Assembly (NCBI GenBank): GCA_025352695.1
Contig: JANXSK010000122.1
Span: 1 to 64,000 of the forward strand
Direction of reading: 5' to 3'
Length of the DNA: 64,000 nucleotides
Source of the DNA: Ferruginibacter sp.
Lineage (GTDB): Bacteria; Bacteroidota; Bacteroidia; Chitinophagales; Chitinophagaceae
Part shown: positions 55,039 through 64,000 of the stretch, in pieces
How positions within the stretch are numbered: the stretch's first letter is position 1
Layout of the letters: every line of letters begins with the position of its first letter
Position numbers and translations under genes: made by a program
Notes under the pieces: generated by a model
Told to the model about the DNA's origin: nothing
Seen by the model: the letters and a program-made list of their open reading frames with translations, nothing else
Database searches by the model: none

Positions 55039-57960
55039 TTACATCAACGCATCAAACAAAATTTCCACAGGATGCATTGCTAAAGTATGCGTACCATCTT
55101 TAATTTGATGGCGGCAACTAGTGCCGGGTGCAGCCACAATAACGGTATCATTTTTTTTATTACGCACTGCCGGAAACAATACGAGTTCACCAATTTGCAT
55201 ACTTAGGTCGTAATGCTCCTTTTCGTAGCCGAAAGAACCGGCCATACCACAACAGCCGCTGGCAATTGTTTGTACCGTGTAATTTTTAGGCAACGATAAA
55301 ATATCAACAGAATGGCTCAATGCAGACAATGATTTTTGCTGACAATGTCCATGCAATAAAATTTGTTTTTCGGCAGTGGTAAACTGCTCCGCTTTTATAT
55401 GACCATTTTTTATTTCTGCAGCAATAAATTCATCTATTAAAAATACATTGTTGCTCAGTTGTTTGGCGGCTTCCAATTGGTCGTCATTGGCAAGATCAAT
55501 GTACTCATCTCTAAACGTAAGGATGGCGCTGGGTTCTATACCAATCAGCGGCGTTTGATTACTAACAATATCTTTTAACAAGGCAATATTTTTATTAGCA
55601 ATTTCTTTTCCTTTTCTAATTAAACCTTTGCTTAGCCACGCTCTGCCACTTTCAATATGTTTTGGTATCACAACATTGTAGCCTAATTTTTCTAATAACA
55701 AAATAGCTTTTATGCCAATTGCGGTATCATTGTAATTAGTGAACTCATCGCAAAATAAATAGACAGTCCTGCCTCCATCTGTTAATAGAGTATTGCGGCG
55801 ATGTTTTTTATACCAACTTTGTAAAGTGCTTTTGTGTAGTAAAGGCATTGAACGATCAACAGCAAAACCCGATAATTTTTTAATGACATGGCCAGTAATT
55901 TTATTTGATACAAAATAATTGTACATCCCCGGAAGTATGGAACCTACTTTAGCAGCCTTTGAAAAATTGGCAATCAGTTTACTCCTGAATGGTACACCGT
56001 TGGTATCATAATATTGTTGCAGAAATTCTGCTTTTAATTTTGCCACATCAACATTGCTCGGACATTCAGATTTGCAGGCTTTGCAACTTAGGCAAAGATC
56101 CATCACCTCATAAATTTCTTTATGATTAAAACGATTTACTTCTTTTGAATTGGTTAAAAATTCACGTAAAATATTTGCCCTTGCACGGGTAGTATCTTTT
56201 TCGTTGCGGGTAGCCATAAACGAAGGGCACATGGTACCGCCGCTTAAATGTGTTTTGCGGCAATCGCCACTGCCATTGCATTGTTCAGCGTGTTGCAATA
56301 CATCCTGATTATGGTAACGAAAAATTGTATTGAATGTAGGAGTTTGCTGTCCGGGAGTGTACCGCAACATGCTGTTCATGGGCGGTGTATTTACAATTTT
56401 ATTGGGGTTAAAAATATGTTGAGGATCCCAGGTATTTTTAAGTTGTTTCAACAGTAAATAGTTTTTAGGACCAATCATCTGTTCAATAAATTCGCCCCGT
56501 AATCTGCCATCACCATGTTCGCCACTTAAAGACCCATCGTATTTTTTTACCAGCGTAGCAATTTCCTGTGCAATGCTTTTAAACAGGCGGTTACCTTCCT
56601 CGGTTTTTAAATTAATGATAGGCCGTAAATGTATTTCGCCCGAACCAGCATGGGCATAATGCACCGCATGTAAATTATATTTTACAAGTAGCTCGTTAAA
56701 TTCACGAATGTAGTTAGGCAGGTCGTTTACATCAACCGCCGTATCTTCAATAACGGGTACTGCTTTCGCATCACCTGGTAAATTACCAAGCAAGCCTAAA
56801 CCTGCCTTACGCAGTGTCCAAATCTTTTTTGTATCGGCACCAAACAGCAATGGAAAATGGTAGCCTAAATTAGCTGCACGCATTTCAACTTCTACCGCTT
56901 TGCATATATCAATAATTTCTTTTCTAGTACTTTTTGCAAATTCTATTACCAATATTGCCCCTGGATCTCCTTGTACAAAAAAGCGGTTTTTGCTTTGTTC
57001 TATATTATCTTTAGTACATTCTAAAATATAGTGGTCAATCAGTTCACTAGCACTGGGCTTGTATTTCAGCGCAATTAAATTGGCCCTAAGGCTTTCGTCA
57101 ATGCTGTTAAAATGAATGCACAACAAACCTGTCTCTTTTGGCGGTAGCGGAACAATATTTAATTTTATTTCGGTAATAAAAGCAAGTGTTCCTTCAGAAC
57201 CTGCAATCAATTCACAAAAATTAAATTCGGGCATACCTGCAACAAAAGGTGCTTTATCCAGCAACATATCAATGGCATAACCAGTATTACGGCGCTCTAC
57301 CGATTTTTTAGGAAACTGTTTTCTTATTTCCTGCTGGTTATCGTAATTGCTTAAAATGCTTCGGATGTTATTATAAATTTCCCCTTCCAGGCTATCCATT
57401 TCGCACTTTGCATGAAAGACATCATTGCTAATTGTTTTAAATTCTACATCGCTTCCATCGCTTAAAATGGCTTTTACTTCCAATAAATGTTCTCGGGTAC
57501 TTCTGTAAACAACGGAGTTGGAGCCACAGGAATTATTTCCTACCATACCACCCATCATCGCACGGTTTGCAGTAGAAGTTTCCGGACCAAAAAATAACCC
57601 ATGTGGGTGTAAGAACATATTTAGTTCATCCCTAATTACTCCTGGTTGAACCCTAACCCATTTTTCGGCCACGTTAAGTTCAATGATATTGGTAAAGTTT
57701 TTTGAAACATCTACTATAATTCCATTACCAACCACCTGGCCTGCCAAAGATGTACCTGCTGTACGTGGTATTAAAGAGGTTTTATTGGATTGAGCAAAAC
57801 TGATAATTTTTTTAATATCAGCTGCTGTTTTAGGGATGGCAACTGCTAAAGGCATTTCCCTGTAAGCCGAAGCATCCGTTGCATAAAGGATCCGCATGGT
57901 GTTATCTGTAAAAAAATCTCCTTCTAGTGAATTTGCTAACAGTTTTAATTTTTCCTTCAT
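55039..57960 (-). CDS. FAD-linked oxidase/Fe-S fusion (D-lactate or glycolate dehydrogenase-like)
   Basis: 973 residues. The front half is an FAD_binding_4 domain (PRTAGTSLAGQVVGNGIIVD, GPETSTANRAMMGGMVGNNS) with an FAD-oxidase C-terminal domain (LHAVHYAHAGSGEIHLRPI, SGEHGDGRLRGEF). The rear half is Fe-S: CRKTHLSGGTMCPS near 573, LCLSCKACKSECPSN near 625, and two CCG-type heterodisulfide-like parts (HGHCQQKSL near 870; SGCCGMAGSFGYE near 904). It combines GlcD-like and GlpC/GlcF-like units in one chain, as in many Bacteroidota. It oxidises a 2-hydroxy acid and passes electrons to quinone; the substrate (D-lactate or glycolate) cannot be set. Transcribed away from the RsmF-like gene. Confidence 0.88.
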   Translation of the reverse strand: MKEKLKLLANSLEGDFFTDNTMRILYATDASAYREMPLAVAIPKTAADIKKIISFAQSNKTSLIPRTAGTSLAGQVVGNGIIVDVSKNFTNIIELNVAEKWVRVQPGVIRDELNMFLHPHGLFFGPETSTANRAMMGGMVGNNSCGSNSVVYRSTREHLLEVKAILSDGSDVEFKTISNDVFHAKCEMDSLEGEIYNNIRSILSNYDNQQEIRKQFPKKSVERRNTGYAIDMLLDKAPFVAGMPEFNFCELIAGSEGTLAFITEIKLNIVPLPPKETGLLCIHFNSIDESLRANLIALKYKPSASELIDHYILECTKDNIEQSKNRFFVQGDPGAILVIEFAKSTRKEIIDICKAVEVEMRAANLGYHFPLLFGADTKKIWTLRKAGLGLLGNLPGDAKAVPVIEDTAVDVNDLPNYIREFNELLVKYNLHAVHYAHAGSGEIHLRPIINLKTEEGNRLFKSIAQEIATLVKKYDGSLSGEHGDGRLRGEFIEQMIGPKNYLLLKQLKNTWDPQHIFNPNKIVNTPPMNSMLRYTPGQQTPTFNTIFRYHNQDVLQHAEQCNGSGDCRKTHLSGGTMCPSFMATRNEKDTTRARANILREFLTNSKEVNRFNHKEIYEVMDLCLSCKACKSECPSNVDVAKLKAEFLQQYYDTNGVPFRSKLIANFSKAAKVGSILPGMYNYFVSNKITGHVIKKLSGFAVDRSMPLLHKSTLQSWYKKHRRNTLLTDGGRTVYLFCDEFTNYNDTAIGIKAILLLEKLGYNVVIPKHIESGRAWLSKGLIRKGKEIANKNIALLKDIVSNQTPLIGIEPSAILTFRDEYIDLANDDQLEAAKQLSNNVFLIDEFIAAEIKNGHIKAEQFTTAEKQILLHGHCQQKSLSALSHSVDILSLPKNYTVQTIASGCCGMAGSFGYEKEHYDLSMQIGELVLFPAVRNKKNDTVIVAAPGTSCRHQIKDGTHTLAMHPVEILFDALM

Positions 57961-58015
57961 CTACCAATAATTTCTTTGATACAAAATTAGCTTGTTTTGA
58001 TCAGTAAGAAAAGAC

Positions 58016-58126
58016 AGAAACACAGATGATAATGATAAGGGTTGATTACACGGATTTCTAATATTATATAAAGTGAATTTAAATGAGGTGTTTTTATTCC
58101 TAGAAATCTGTATCATCAGTGTTTCT
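58016..58126. repeat. Imperfect long inverted repeat between divergent genes
   Basis: Left arm AGAAACACAGATGATA (58016-58031) and CGGATTTCTA (58051-58060); right arm TAGAAATCTG (58101-58110) and TATCATCAGTGTTTCT (58111-58126). The outer 16 bases match with one mismatch, the inner ten with one mismatch, with an extra 19 bases on the left side. It could be a dispersed intergenic repeat of this genome or a regulatory site between the divergent 57960 and 58173 genes. Confidence 0.55.
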
Positions 58127-58172
58127 ATCATTCTGTTACATTAATTTTGATTCCATATTAAATTTTTTATAA

Positions 58173-59552
58173 TTGCAAACTCAATTACCCTCAATATTTC
58201 TTGAATCATTGGAGAATCTGCCTGGTTTTAACAGAGCTGCTTTTGAAAATGTTCATCAGTCAGGCAAACAGTTAACTTCTATAAGATTAAATCCTCATAA
58301 ATTAAAGCAAGCTTATTTTATTGACGCCAATTTGGAAGAAGTTGTTCCATGGTCAACACAAGGGTATTATCTTTCTCAACGGCCTTCGTTTACACTTGAT
58401 CCAATTTTTCATGCAGGAGCATATTATGTACAAGAGGCCAGCAGTATGTTTTTGGAAGAAGTACTTAAACAAACAACTGATTTATCGCTACCAATAAAAG
58501 TATTAGATCTGTGTGCAGCACCGGGTGGTAAATCAACTTTATTACAATCACTTATTAGCAATAAAAGTTTATTGGTGAGTAATGAGCTTATCAAAACAAG
58601 GGTAAATATTTTGGCAGAAAATATTGCCAAGTGGGGAGCAGTCAATGTGATAGTAACCAACAATGATCCGAAAGATTTTCAACGGTTACAAAATTATTTT
58701 GATGTCATAATTGTGGATGCACCTTGCAGTGGCAGCGGACTGTTTAGAAAAGATGCGGCCGCTATTGAAGAATGGAGTCTGCAAAATGTAATGATGTGCA
58801 GCCAGCGGCAGCAGCGAATTTTAGCTGATGTTTTGCCTGCTTTAAAAGAAGGTGGTACAGTAATTTATTCTACCTGTTCTTATGCTGAGAGTGAAGATGA
58901 GGCCATTGCAGACTGGTTAATCAATTATGCAGGTTTACTATCTACTAAAATAACGCTGCGATTGGAATGGCAAATTATTGAAACACAATCCCCACAACAC
59001 GGCGCCTACGGATATCGGTTTTATCCTGATAAAGTAAAAGGTGAAGGCTTTTTTATTGCGGCATTTACAAAAGGTGAAAAAATTACTTCTGCGTGGGATA
59101 CTGACAAATACAAAACTAAATCGGAAAGATTGGTTGCAAAAGAGATTGACATAGTAAAACCTTATTTAAAAAACGAAGCCGATTTTTTCTTTATTAAACA
59201 AAAAGAACAAGTGATTGCTTTGCCGGTACACCTTGAAAATGACTTGGCCACTATTCAATTTGCTTTGTATATTAAAAAGGCGGGTGTTAAACTTGGCACT
59301 ATTATCCGTAATGAATTAATTCCGGATCATGAACTGGCATTGAGCAATATTGTAAATGAAAATTTACCAGCAGTAGAAGTTGATAAAGAAACTGCCTTGC
59401 AATACCTGCGTAGGCAGGAAATAAAATTAGATACCAAGCTAAAGGGCTGGGCAATAATAACCCATAGCAAGTTAGCTTTGGGCTGGGTAAAAGTTTTGCC
59501 AAATCGGATTAATAATTATTATCCTAAAGATTGGCGGATTTTTAATAAATAA
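58173..59552 (+). CDS. RsmF-like 16S rRNA m5C methyltransferase
   Basis: 459 residues beginning at TTG 58173, since no ATG precedes the conserved start. The catalytic core has FHAGAYYVQEASSMFLEEVL, DLCAAPGGKSTLLQSL (SAM motif I), VDAPCSGSGLFRKDAAAIEE with one catalytic Cys, and VIYSTCSYAESEDEAIADWL with the other. The C-terminal 120 residues (KGWAIITHSKLALGWVKVLP at the end) match the RsmF/NSUN extra domain (PUA-like). It should methylate C1407 of 16S rRNA if true RsmF. The rsmB-like gene at 37932 is a separate member. Confidence 0.9.
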   Translation: MQTQLPSIFLESLENLPGFNRAAFENVHQSGKQLTSIRLNPHKLKQAYFIDANLEEVVPWSTQGYYLSQRPSFTLDPIFHAGAYYVQEASSMFLEEVLKQTTDLSLPIKVLDLCAAPGGKSTLLQSLISNKSLLVSNELIKTRVNILAENIAKWGAVNVIVTNNDPKDFQRLQNYFDVIIVDAPCSGSGLFRKDAAAIEEWSLQNVMMCSQRQQRILADVLPALKEGGTVIYSTCSYAESEDEAIADWLINYAGLLSTKITLRLEWQIIETQSPQHGAYGYRFYPDKVKGEGFFIAAFTKGEKITSAWDTDKYKTKSERLVAKEIDIVKPYLKNEADFFFIKQKEQVIALPVHLENDLATIQFALYIKKAGVKLGTIIRNELIPDHELALSNIVNENLPAVEVDKETALQYLRRQEIKLDTKLKGWAIITHSKLALGWVKVLPNRINNYYPKDWRIFNK

Positions 59553-59681
59553 AATCAACTTATTTTTATGTAATTGAAATAAATGGTCTAACAATAAGAT
59601 TGTTAAACTAAAATGCCGCCCCCTTTAAAAGTAGGGTTAACCAACTTATTTTCCCATCTTTGTAACGAAAATTTATATTAA

Positions 59682-60701
59682 ATGAAGCGTTTATTAATAC
59701 TGTTATGTAGCTTTCCGTTGTGGTGTATGGCACAAAATGCGCCCTTGGTGGTAGAAGGTATTTCACCCAATTTATATCTTACACATATCGTGCTGGCAAA
59801 AGAAAATTATTATAGTATTGGTAGGATGTATAATATTAGTCCGAAAGAAATAGCTCCTTTCAATAATTTACAACTCGAAAAAGGCCTTAGTCTTAATCAG
59901 GTGATAAAAGTACCATTACAACAAATTAATTTTTTGCAGGAAGGAAATGCTGCAACAGATGAAGTATTGATTCCTGTTATTCATACGGTTAAAGAAAAAG
60001 AAGGATTATACCGTATTTCAGTTAACTATAATAAGCTACCCATAGAAACTTTAAAACATTGGAATAATATTAAAAGTGATGCTGTACCCAATGGAACGAG
60101 GTTAATTATTGGGTATTTAAAAGTAAAATCAACTTTATCACCACTAGCATCCAAGGCAACAATAAAACCTGCCGATATTAGTAGTAAAGAGCAGGCTGCA
60201 GTAAAAAAAGAGGTGCCGGTTACAGCGAAAATTGCAGAACCTGTAAAAAAAGAAATTGCAGTAGTGAAGGAAAAGGAACCTTTAAGTATACCTGTAAAAA
60301 AAACTCCCCCGGTGGTGGTTAAGGAAGTAGAATCTAATCAAACCAATCAATCAACTGCTGTAACATTTAAAACTTTTAATGGTGGAATTTTTAAATCAGT
60401 GTTTGAGCAACAAGCCAAAAAAGATGCTGCTATAAATGAAAATGGTGTTGCTGCTGTGTTTAAAAGTAACAGTGGCTGGCAGGATGGAAAATACTATTGT
60501 TTGCACAATGCAGCAGCTCCCGGAACAATCATTAAAATTACCAGTGCTGCAAACGGAAAAAGTATTTATGCAAAAGTGTTGGATGTAATTCCGGATATTA
60601 AACAAAACAATGGGCTACTGATACGCATCAGCAATGCCGCTGCGCAGGAATTAGGAGTAGGAGAAGCAAGGTTTGATTGTATGGTGAGTTATTCAAAATA
60701 A
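59682..60701 (+). CDS. Exported LysM-domain protein with RlpA-like C-terminus
   Basis: 339 residues with a signal peptide (MKRLLILLCSFPLWCMAQ). Two LysM motifs follow: TH...AKENYYSIGRMYNISPKE and IHTVKEKEGLYRISVNYNKL, which bind peptidoglycan. A Lys/Pro/Val-rich linker of about 80 residues precedes a C-terminal domain (GTIIKITSAANGKSIYAKVL, GLLIRISNAAAQELG) with the pattern of a double-psi beta-barrel of RlpA type. RlpA-like proteins are periplasmic or outer-membrane lytic transglycosylase relatives, but the catalytic acid is not evident. Cell-wall association is a safe inference. Confidence 0.82.
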   Translation: MKRLLILLCSFPLWCMAQNAPLVVEGISPNLYLTHIVLAKENYYSIGRMYNISPKEIAPFNNLQLEKGLSLNQVIKVPLQQINFLQEGNAATDEVLIPVIHTVKEKEGLYRISVNYNKLPIETLKHWNNIKSDAVPNGTRLIIGYLKVKSTLSPLASKATIKPADISSKEQAAVKKEVPVTAKIAEPVKKEIAVVKEKEPLSIPVKKTPPVVVKEVESNQTNQSTAVTFKTFNGGIFKSVFEQQAKKDAAINENGVAAVFKSNSGWQDGKYYCLHNAAAPGTIIKITSAANGKSIYAKVLDVIPDIKQNNGLLIRISNAAAQELGVGEARFDCMVSYSK

Positions 60702-60770
60702 TTAGAGGTATTTTTATATAAGGTTTATTGAATGCTACAATAAAACTATTTAAAAAAAGGTAATGCATAA

Positions 60771-60802
60771 AAAATAGGCTGTCCATTAAGATAGCCTATT
60801 TT
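60771..60802. terminator. Bidirectional intrinsic terminator
   Basis: AAAATAGGCTGTC and GATAGCCTATTTT form a 13-bp stem with one G-T pair and loop CATTAA, with T-rich ends on both strands. It separates the convergent LysM gene and the glutamate dehydrogenase gene. Confidence 0.83.
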
Positions 60803-60825
60803 CTTTTTATTAGTATACTTTTTTA

Positions 60826-62247
60826 TTAAGGAAAAATACCCAATTCAACATAAGTAATGGCTACTTTATTGATGGCACTTACATAAGCGGCGGTTCGCAT
60901 ATCAGGGATTTCTGGATTGCTCAACCAAATGTCCATAATTTCTTTTGTAGCATTGATCATAGTTTCTTCCAATCCACTATGCACTAAATCTATTTCTTCT
61001 GCACCATGCATAATCAGTTGTCTTTCACTTGAGGTAACTGTTTTTCCGCTTAGTTCTTCTATCTGTTCCAGAATACGGGTATTCATGTTTTCTGTAAAGC
61101 GTTTTTCAAGGCGGCCATAACGCACATGGCTAAGATTTTTTAACCACTCAAAATAACTTACCGTAACACCACCAGCATTAAGATACATATCTGGTACACA
61201 TAAAATTCCTTTTTGTGTAAACACTTCATCAGCTTCCGGTGTGCACGGGCCATTGGCAGCTTCGCCTATTATTTTTGCTTTTATTCTTTTGGCATTGTCA
61301 CCATTGATAACATTTTCCAGCGCAGCAGGTATTAAGATATCACATTCAAGTTCAAGCGAATCTAAAGTATTTGTTAAGGTAGTTGCACCCGGAAAATTAA
61401 TGATAGAACCTGTTTTATTTCTAAACTCTATCAATTCCTCTTCATTTAACCCATTCTCATTGTAAACAGCTCCATCATGCTCAGCTATTGCTATAACAAT
61501 GGCTCCATGTTCTCTAAAAAATTTCGCACTGTGATACCCGACATTTCCTATGCCTTGTACCACAACTTTTTTTCCTTCAATACCCATTGGTAGCCCAAGT
61601 TTTGCCATTATGTTGGGCATATTACAAACTTCACGAACACCATAGAAAACACCTAAGCCGGTAGCTTCTTTTCTACCACGTACACCACCTTGCGAAATAG
61701 GCTTGCCAGTAACACAGCCAGCGCCATCTATTTCTCCTGGTTTTAATGAAGTGTAGGTATCTACTATCCACGACATTTCTCTTTCGCCTGTACCATAATC
61801 AGGTGCAGGTACATCTATCCCTGGACCAATAAAATTTTTCTTTACCAGTTCGGAAGTATAGCGGCGGGTAATTTTTTCCAATTCGTATACACTGTAATTA
61901 CGGGGATTAATTTTTATTCCACCTTTTGCACCACCAAACGGCACATTTACAATGGCACATTTGTAGGTCATTAATGCTGCAAGTGCCATTACTTCATCCT
62001 GGTTAACAGCATCGCTAAAACGAATTCCTCCTTTACAGGGCGATTTGTGTTGGCTGTGCTGTACACGATAAGCTTCTATTACTTCAATAGTACCATCGTC
62101 TCTTTTTATTGGAAAATTTATTCTGTAAACACTATTACAGGCTTTAATTTGTTCTAAAATGCCACTATCCCATTTAGTGAATTTGGCGGCTTTATCAAAG
62201 CTTTTTTCTACGCTTTTAAAAAAACTGTACACGAGTTCAGCTGACAT
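60826..62247 (-). CDS. Glu/Leu/Phe/Val dehydrogenase (glutamate dehydrogenase type)
   Basis: 473 residues. It interconverts glutamate and 2-oxoglutarate plus ammonia, or the equivalent for another amino acid. The N-terminal part has YRVQHSQHKSPCKGGIRFS with the catalytic lysine region, VPFGGAKGGIKINPRNYS and GPGIDVPAPDYGTGEREMSW. The nucleotide-binding domain has VVVQGIGNVGYHSAKFFREH, then ANGPCTPEADE and PDMYLNAGGVTVSYFEW. The length and motifs fit the NAD- or dual-coenzyme type glutamate dehydrogenase of this phylum. Specificity not decided. Upstream 62248-62509 shows no gene. Confidence 0.93.
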   Translation of the reverse strand: MSAELVYSFFKSVEKSFDKAAKFTKWDSGILEQIKACNSVYRINFPIKRDDGTIEVIEAYRVQHSQHKSPCKGGIRFSDAVNQDEVMALAALMTYKCAIVNVPFGGAKGGIKINPRNYSVYELEKITRRYTSELVKKNFIGPGIDVPAPDYGTGEREMSWIVDTYTSLKPGEIDGAGCVTGKPISQGGVRGRKEATGLGVFYGVREVCNMPNIMAKLGLPMGIEGKKVVVQGIGNVGYHSAKFFREHGAIVIAIAEHDGAVYNENGLNEEELIEFRNKTGSIINFPGATTLTNTLDSLELECDILIPAALENVINGDNAKRIKAKIIGEAANGPCTPEADEVFTQKGILCVPDMYLNAGGVTVSYFEWLKNLSHVRYGRLEKRFTENMNTRILEQIEELSGKTVTSSERQLIMHGAEEIDLVHSGLEETMINATKEIMDIWLSNPEIPDMRTAAYVSAINKVAITYVELGIFP

Positions 62248-62509
62248 AATTTTTGTTTTTGTGAAGCAATCGTACTGAAAATAGCGACTGGCAAGAAGCT
62301 ATGCACCCAATTTCTATAAAAAAATATTGGGGCCTATTTATGAAATTTAATAATAATTGTTGTTTAATATTTTTTATAAGGTATTTGTTTTTATCTATTT
62401 ATTAGGTCATTCACGTGTAAAAGAAGCTATAACATTTTTGCATATATGTAGGTTTTCAAAGCTCCTTATACTTTGCTAAAAAAAACCTTAATTGATTATA
62501 CAAGTTAAC

Positions 62510-62728
62510 TTAAAGATTGTCTTTTTCAATTTTACCAATCTTTTTGTCAATACTTACAACGTATAAAAAAAGACCCAATAAAATAGTAACACAAATAGCT
62601 ACAACCACATATATCTTTCCATTACTGCGCATCAGTGATTCGGATGCGCCATTATCCTGTGCAAAAATTGCTGTACTAAACAACAGTGCTGGTAACAGCA
62701 ATAGCCAACAAAAATTTTTATTCCGCAT
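62510..62728 (-). CDS. CcmD-like small membrane protein
   Basis: 72 residues: a signal-like helix (FCWLLLLPALLFSTAIFAQ), a short loop, and a membrane helix (KIYVVVAICVTILLGLFLYV) with a charged tail SIDKKIGKIEKDNL. Position and size match the CcmD family that assists heme export for cytochrome c maturation. It overlaps the end of the CcmC-like gene by 11 bases, so the two are coupled. Confidence 0.75.
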   Translation of the reverse strand: MRNKNFCWLLLLPALLFSTAIFAQDNGASESLMRSNGKIYVVVAICVTILLGLFLYVVSIDKKIGKIEKDNL

Positions 62729-63395
62729 TCAATAAGTTTTTATCTCTAATTAAATTGATCCTTATATTTAAAGTGCTGATCCAGGTACCCAGCAAAGTCC
62801 ATCCAATTACAGCCGGCCAAAATACCAACCTCATAGTTGCATCAAGATCTGCACCATTTAATCCGGGGTTACCTTGTACACCCTTACCGCCTGGATGTAA
62901 AGATTCTACCAATCTTGGTAATATCATTATCAGGGGCAAATAAATGAAATAGGCAAAAATATTATACACGGCACTTACTTTGGCTCTTTTATCAATATCG
63001 GGTACAGCATTTCTCAATACCAGATAAGCAAAATAAATAAGTAATGCTATGGCAACGCCAATTTGCTTAGGATCATTACTCCATGGTTCGCCCCAGGTAT
63101 AGGTGGCCCAGATAGAGCCTGTAATTAAACCAAGAATGCCCATTAAAATACCTGTTCTAGCAAAAGTTTCAGCGTAGATATCGTATTTTAAATCAGGTTT
63201 ACGTAAATACCAAATTGAATAAATTAAAGAAATGGTAAGTAAAATAATTTGCCCAAACCACATAGGAACATGAAAGAAAAGATTTCTGATAGTTTCCTTT
63301 AAGTTGCCAACGTTAGGCACTTTTATTAAAAAACCTGCGGTAAATGTATATAGTAACAATACCGCCGTTAATATTTTCCACCAGCTTTTACGCAT
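62718..63395 (-). CDS. ccmC: Cytochrome c biogenesis protein CcmC/CcsA-like
   Basis: 225 residues with six membrane helices. Conserved elements are LFFHVPMWFGQIILLTISL with the heme-ligand His, ATYTWGEPWSNDPKQIGVAI, the WWD-type heme-handling motif (here WGEPWSNDPK), and GGKGVQGNPGLNGADLD. It handles heme for delivery to CcmE. The first gene of the operon with ccmD-like; preceded by a perfect promoter. Other ccm genes are beyond the window or elsewhere. Confidence 0.88.
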   Translation of the reverse strand: MRKSWWKILTAVLLLYTFTAGFLIKVPNVGNLKETIRNLFFHVPMWFGQIILLTISLIYSIWYLRKPDLKYDIYAETFARTGILMGILGLITGSIWATYTWGEPWSNDPKQIGVAIALLIYFAYLVLRNAVPDIDKRAKVSAVYNIFAYFIYLPLIMILPRLVESLHPGGKGVQGNPGLNGADLDATMRLVFWPAVIGWTLLGTWISTLNIRINLIRDKNLLNAE

Positions 63396-63412
63396 CTTAA
63401 AATTATTGATTG

Positions 63413-63443
63413 CAAAATTAGGGGAAAGAGCCTGTTACACAAA
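63413..63443 (-). promoter_or_regulatory. Consensus Bacteroidota promoter of ccmC-ccmD
   Basis: Minus strand TTTG (63440-63443), 19-base spacer, TAATTTTG (63413-63420). It matches the consensus exactly and lies 18 bases before the ccmC start, giving a leader of about ten bases. Confidence 0.75.
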
Positions 63444-63659
63444 TTGTAAATTGAGTATGTTTTAAAACTAAATGATACGGCCGAAAAATTGGCTAGCTTG
63501 CTTTTTATTTAATGTAGTTGTATGTTGGATTCTCAATAGATGATATAAGTACCAATTTAAATATTCGAATACCATTAATTTTTAAATTGCGAAAACTCCA
63601 TTTTTGTAGTTGGCAGAATTAATTATTTTTATAGTCAAATAACAATAATTATATCGATA

Positions 63660-64000
63660 ATGATAGAAATAATTAAACAACCCTGGCATTGGTTGCCAGC
63701 CGGTATAATGGTGGGATTAACTGTGCTGGCATTGTTACTGTTGGGCAATAAAAAATTTGGTATTTCGGCTTCCTTACGGGATATATGTGCCATCTGCATT
63801 CCTGCAGGTATTCCCTTTTTTAAATACGACTGGAAGGATAAAATATGGAATCTTTTTTTTGTTGCTGGTATTTTAATTGGTGGAATTATTGCCGCCCATT
63901 TTTTGAGCAATCCCAATGAGATTGTGATTGCTCAAAAAACGAAAACCATATTGATTCAATATGGAGTAAAGGATTTTACCGGGCTACTGCCAACAGATAT
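63660..64000 (+). CDS. YeeE/YedE family transporter, partial (cut at window end)
   Basis: The ATG at 63660 begins MIEIIKQPWHWLPAGIMVGL, a membrane helix LTVLALLLLGNKKFGIS, then SLRDICAICIPAGIPFFKYD and a second helix WNLFFVAGILIGGIIAAHF. The QPW-W-AG start, the GNK-FGIS-SLR signature, and two cysteines spaced CAIC (C-x-x-C) match the YeeE/YedE (TsuA-like) sulfur-compound transporters. About 113 codons are present; the 3' end lies outside the window. Divergent from ccmC. Confidence 0.85.
   Translation, partial: MIEIIKQPWHWLPAGIMVGLTVLALLLLGNKKFGISASLRDICAICIPAGIPFFKYDWKDKIWNLFFVAGILIGGIIAAHFLSNPNEIVIAQKTKTILIQYGVKDFTGLLPTD

Overview
The window is a chromosomal segment of a member of the Bacteroidota, most likely the order Chitinophagales (family Chitinophagaceae or close to it). 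The evidence is an AT-rich sequence, promoters of the TTTG/TAnnTTTG type with almost no Shine-Dalgarno sequences, two proteins with type IX secretion C-terminal sorting domains, a DUF6089-type outer-membrane protein, and a eukaryote-like NADP isocitrate dehydrogenase beside a bacterial-type one. No plasmid, phage, insertion sequence or CRISPR signature was found. About fifty protein genes, one partial tRNA gene, one riboswitch and several terminators and promoters can be supported.

Layout. 1-3550: the 5' part of a tRNA-Cys gene at the left edge, then a metB-like/hom operon on the minus strand under a SAM-I riboswitch with a readable terminator/antiterminator pair. 3551-6257: recQ and a small protein related to part of SecA. 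6395-9357: a compact three-gene module (D12 adenine methyltransferase, ParB-like protein, PD-(D/E)XK-type nuclease candidate) lying between recQ and uvrA; this looks like a restriction or defence cassette. 9561-19210: uvrA, a DUF6089-like outer-membrane protein, an ElaA-like acetyltransferase, rarA, a secreted L,D-transpeptidase-like protein and aspS. 19688-25945: an accessory cluster on the minus strand with a three-TM membrane protein, an SH3-subtilase protein without signal peptide, a large exported protein, a broken lipoprotein gene and an M15-type peptidase. 26679-29232: a small protein followed by a membrane protein, histidine kinase and LuxR-type regulator, each of the last three broken by a different lesion. 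29243-39119: a small membrane protein, rpsT, sucA and sucB separated by an opposed pair of exported proteins, and an RNA m5C methyltransferase. 39125-47439: an exported subtilase, a lipoprotein, mnmA, a TonB-domain lipoprotein, a small membrane protein, two isocitrate dehydrogenases of different subfamilies and an acetyltransferase. 47572-52894: thyA-folA, a methyltransferase and the three-subunit transhydrogenase. 52996-64000: a CBS protein, a beta-propeller glycosidase-like protein, a GlcD/Fe-S fusion, an RsmF-like methyltransferase, a LysM protein, a glutamate dehydrogenase-type enzyme, ccmC/ccmD-like genes and the start of a YeeE/YedE transporter.

How genes fit together. Central carbon and redox metabolism is well represented: two isocitrate dehydrogenases, SucA and SucB of 2-oxoglutarate dehydrogenase, glutamate dehydrogenase and PntAaAbB all meet at 2-oxoglutarate and NADP(H). 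MetB and Hom supply homoserine and sulfur amino acids under control by S-adenosylmethionine. The candidates for something undescribed are the methyltransferase/ParB/nuclease module and the subtilase-membrane protein-exported protein-lipoprotein-M15 cluster. The region 20.3-29.2 kb carries five separate reading-frame lesions in four genes, which either marks a decaying accessory region or a patch of poor assembly.
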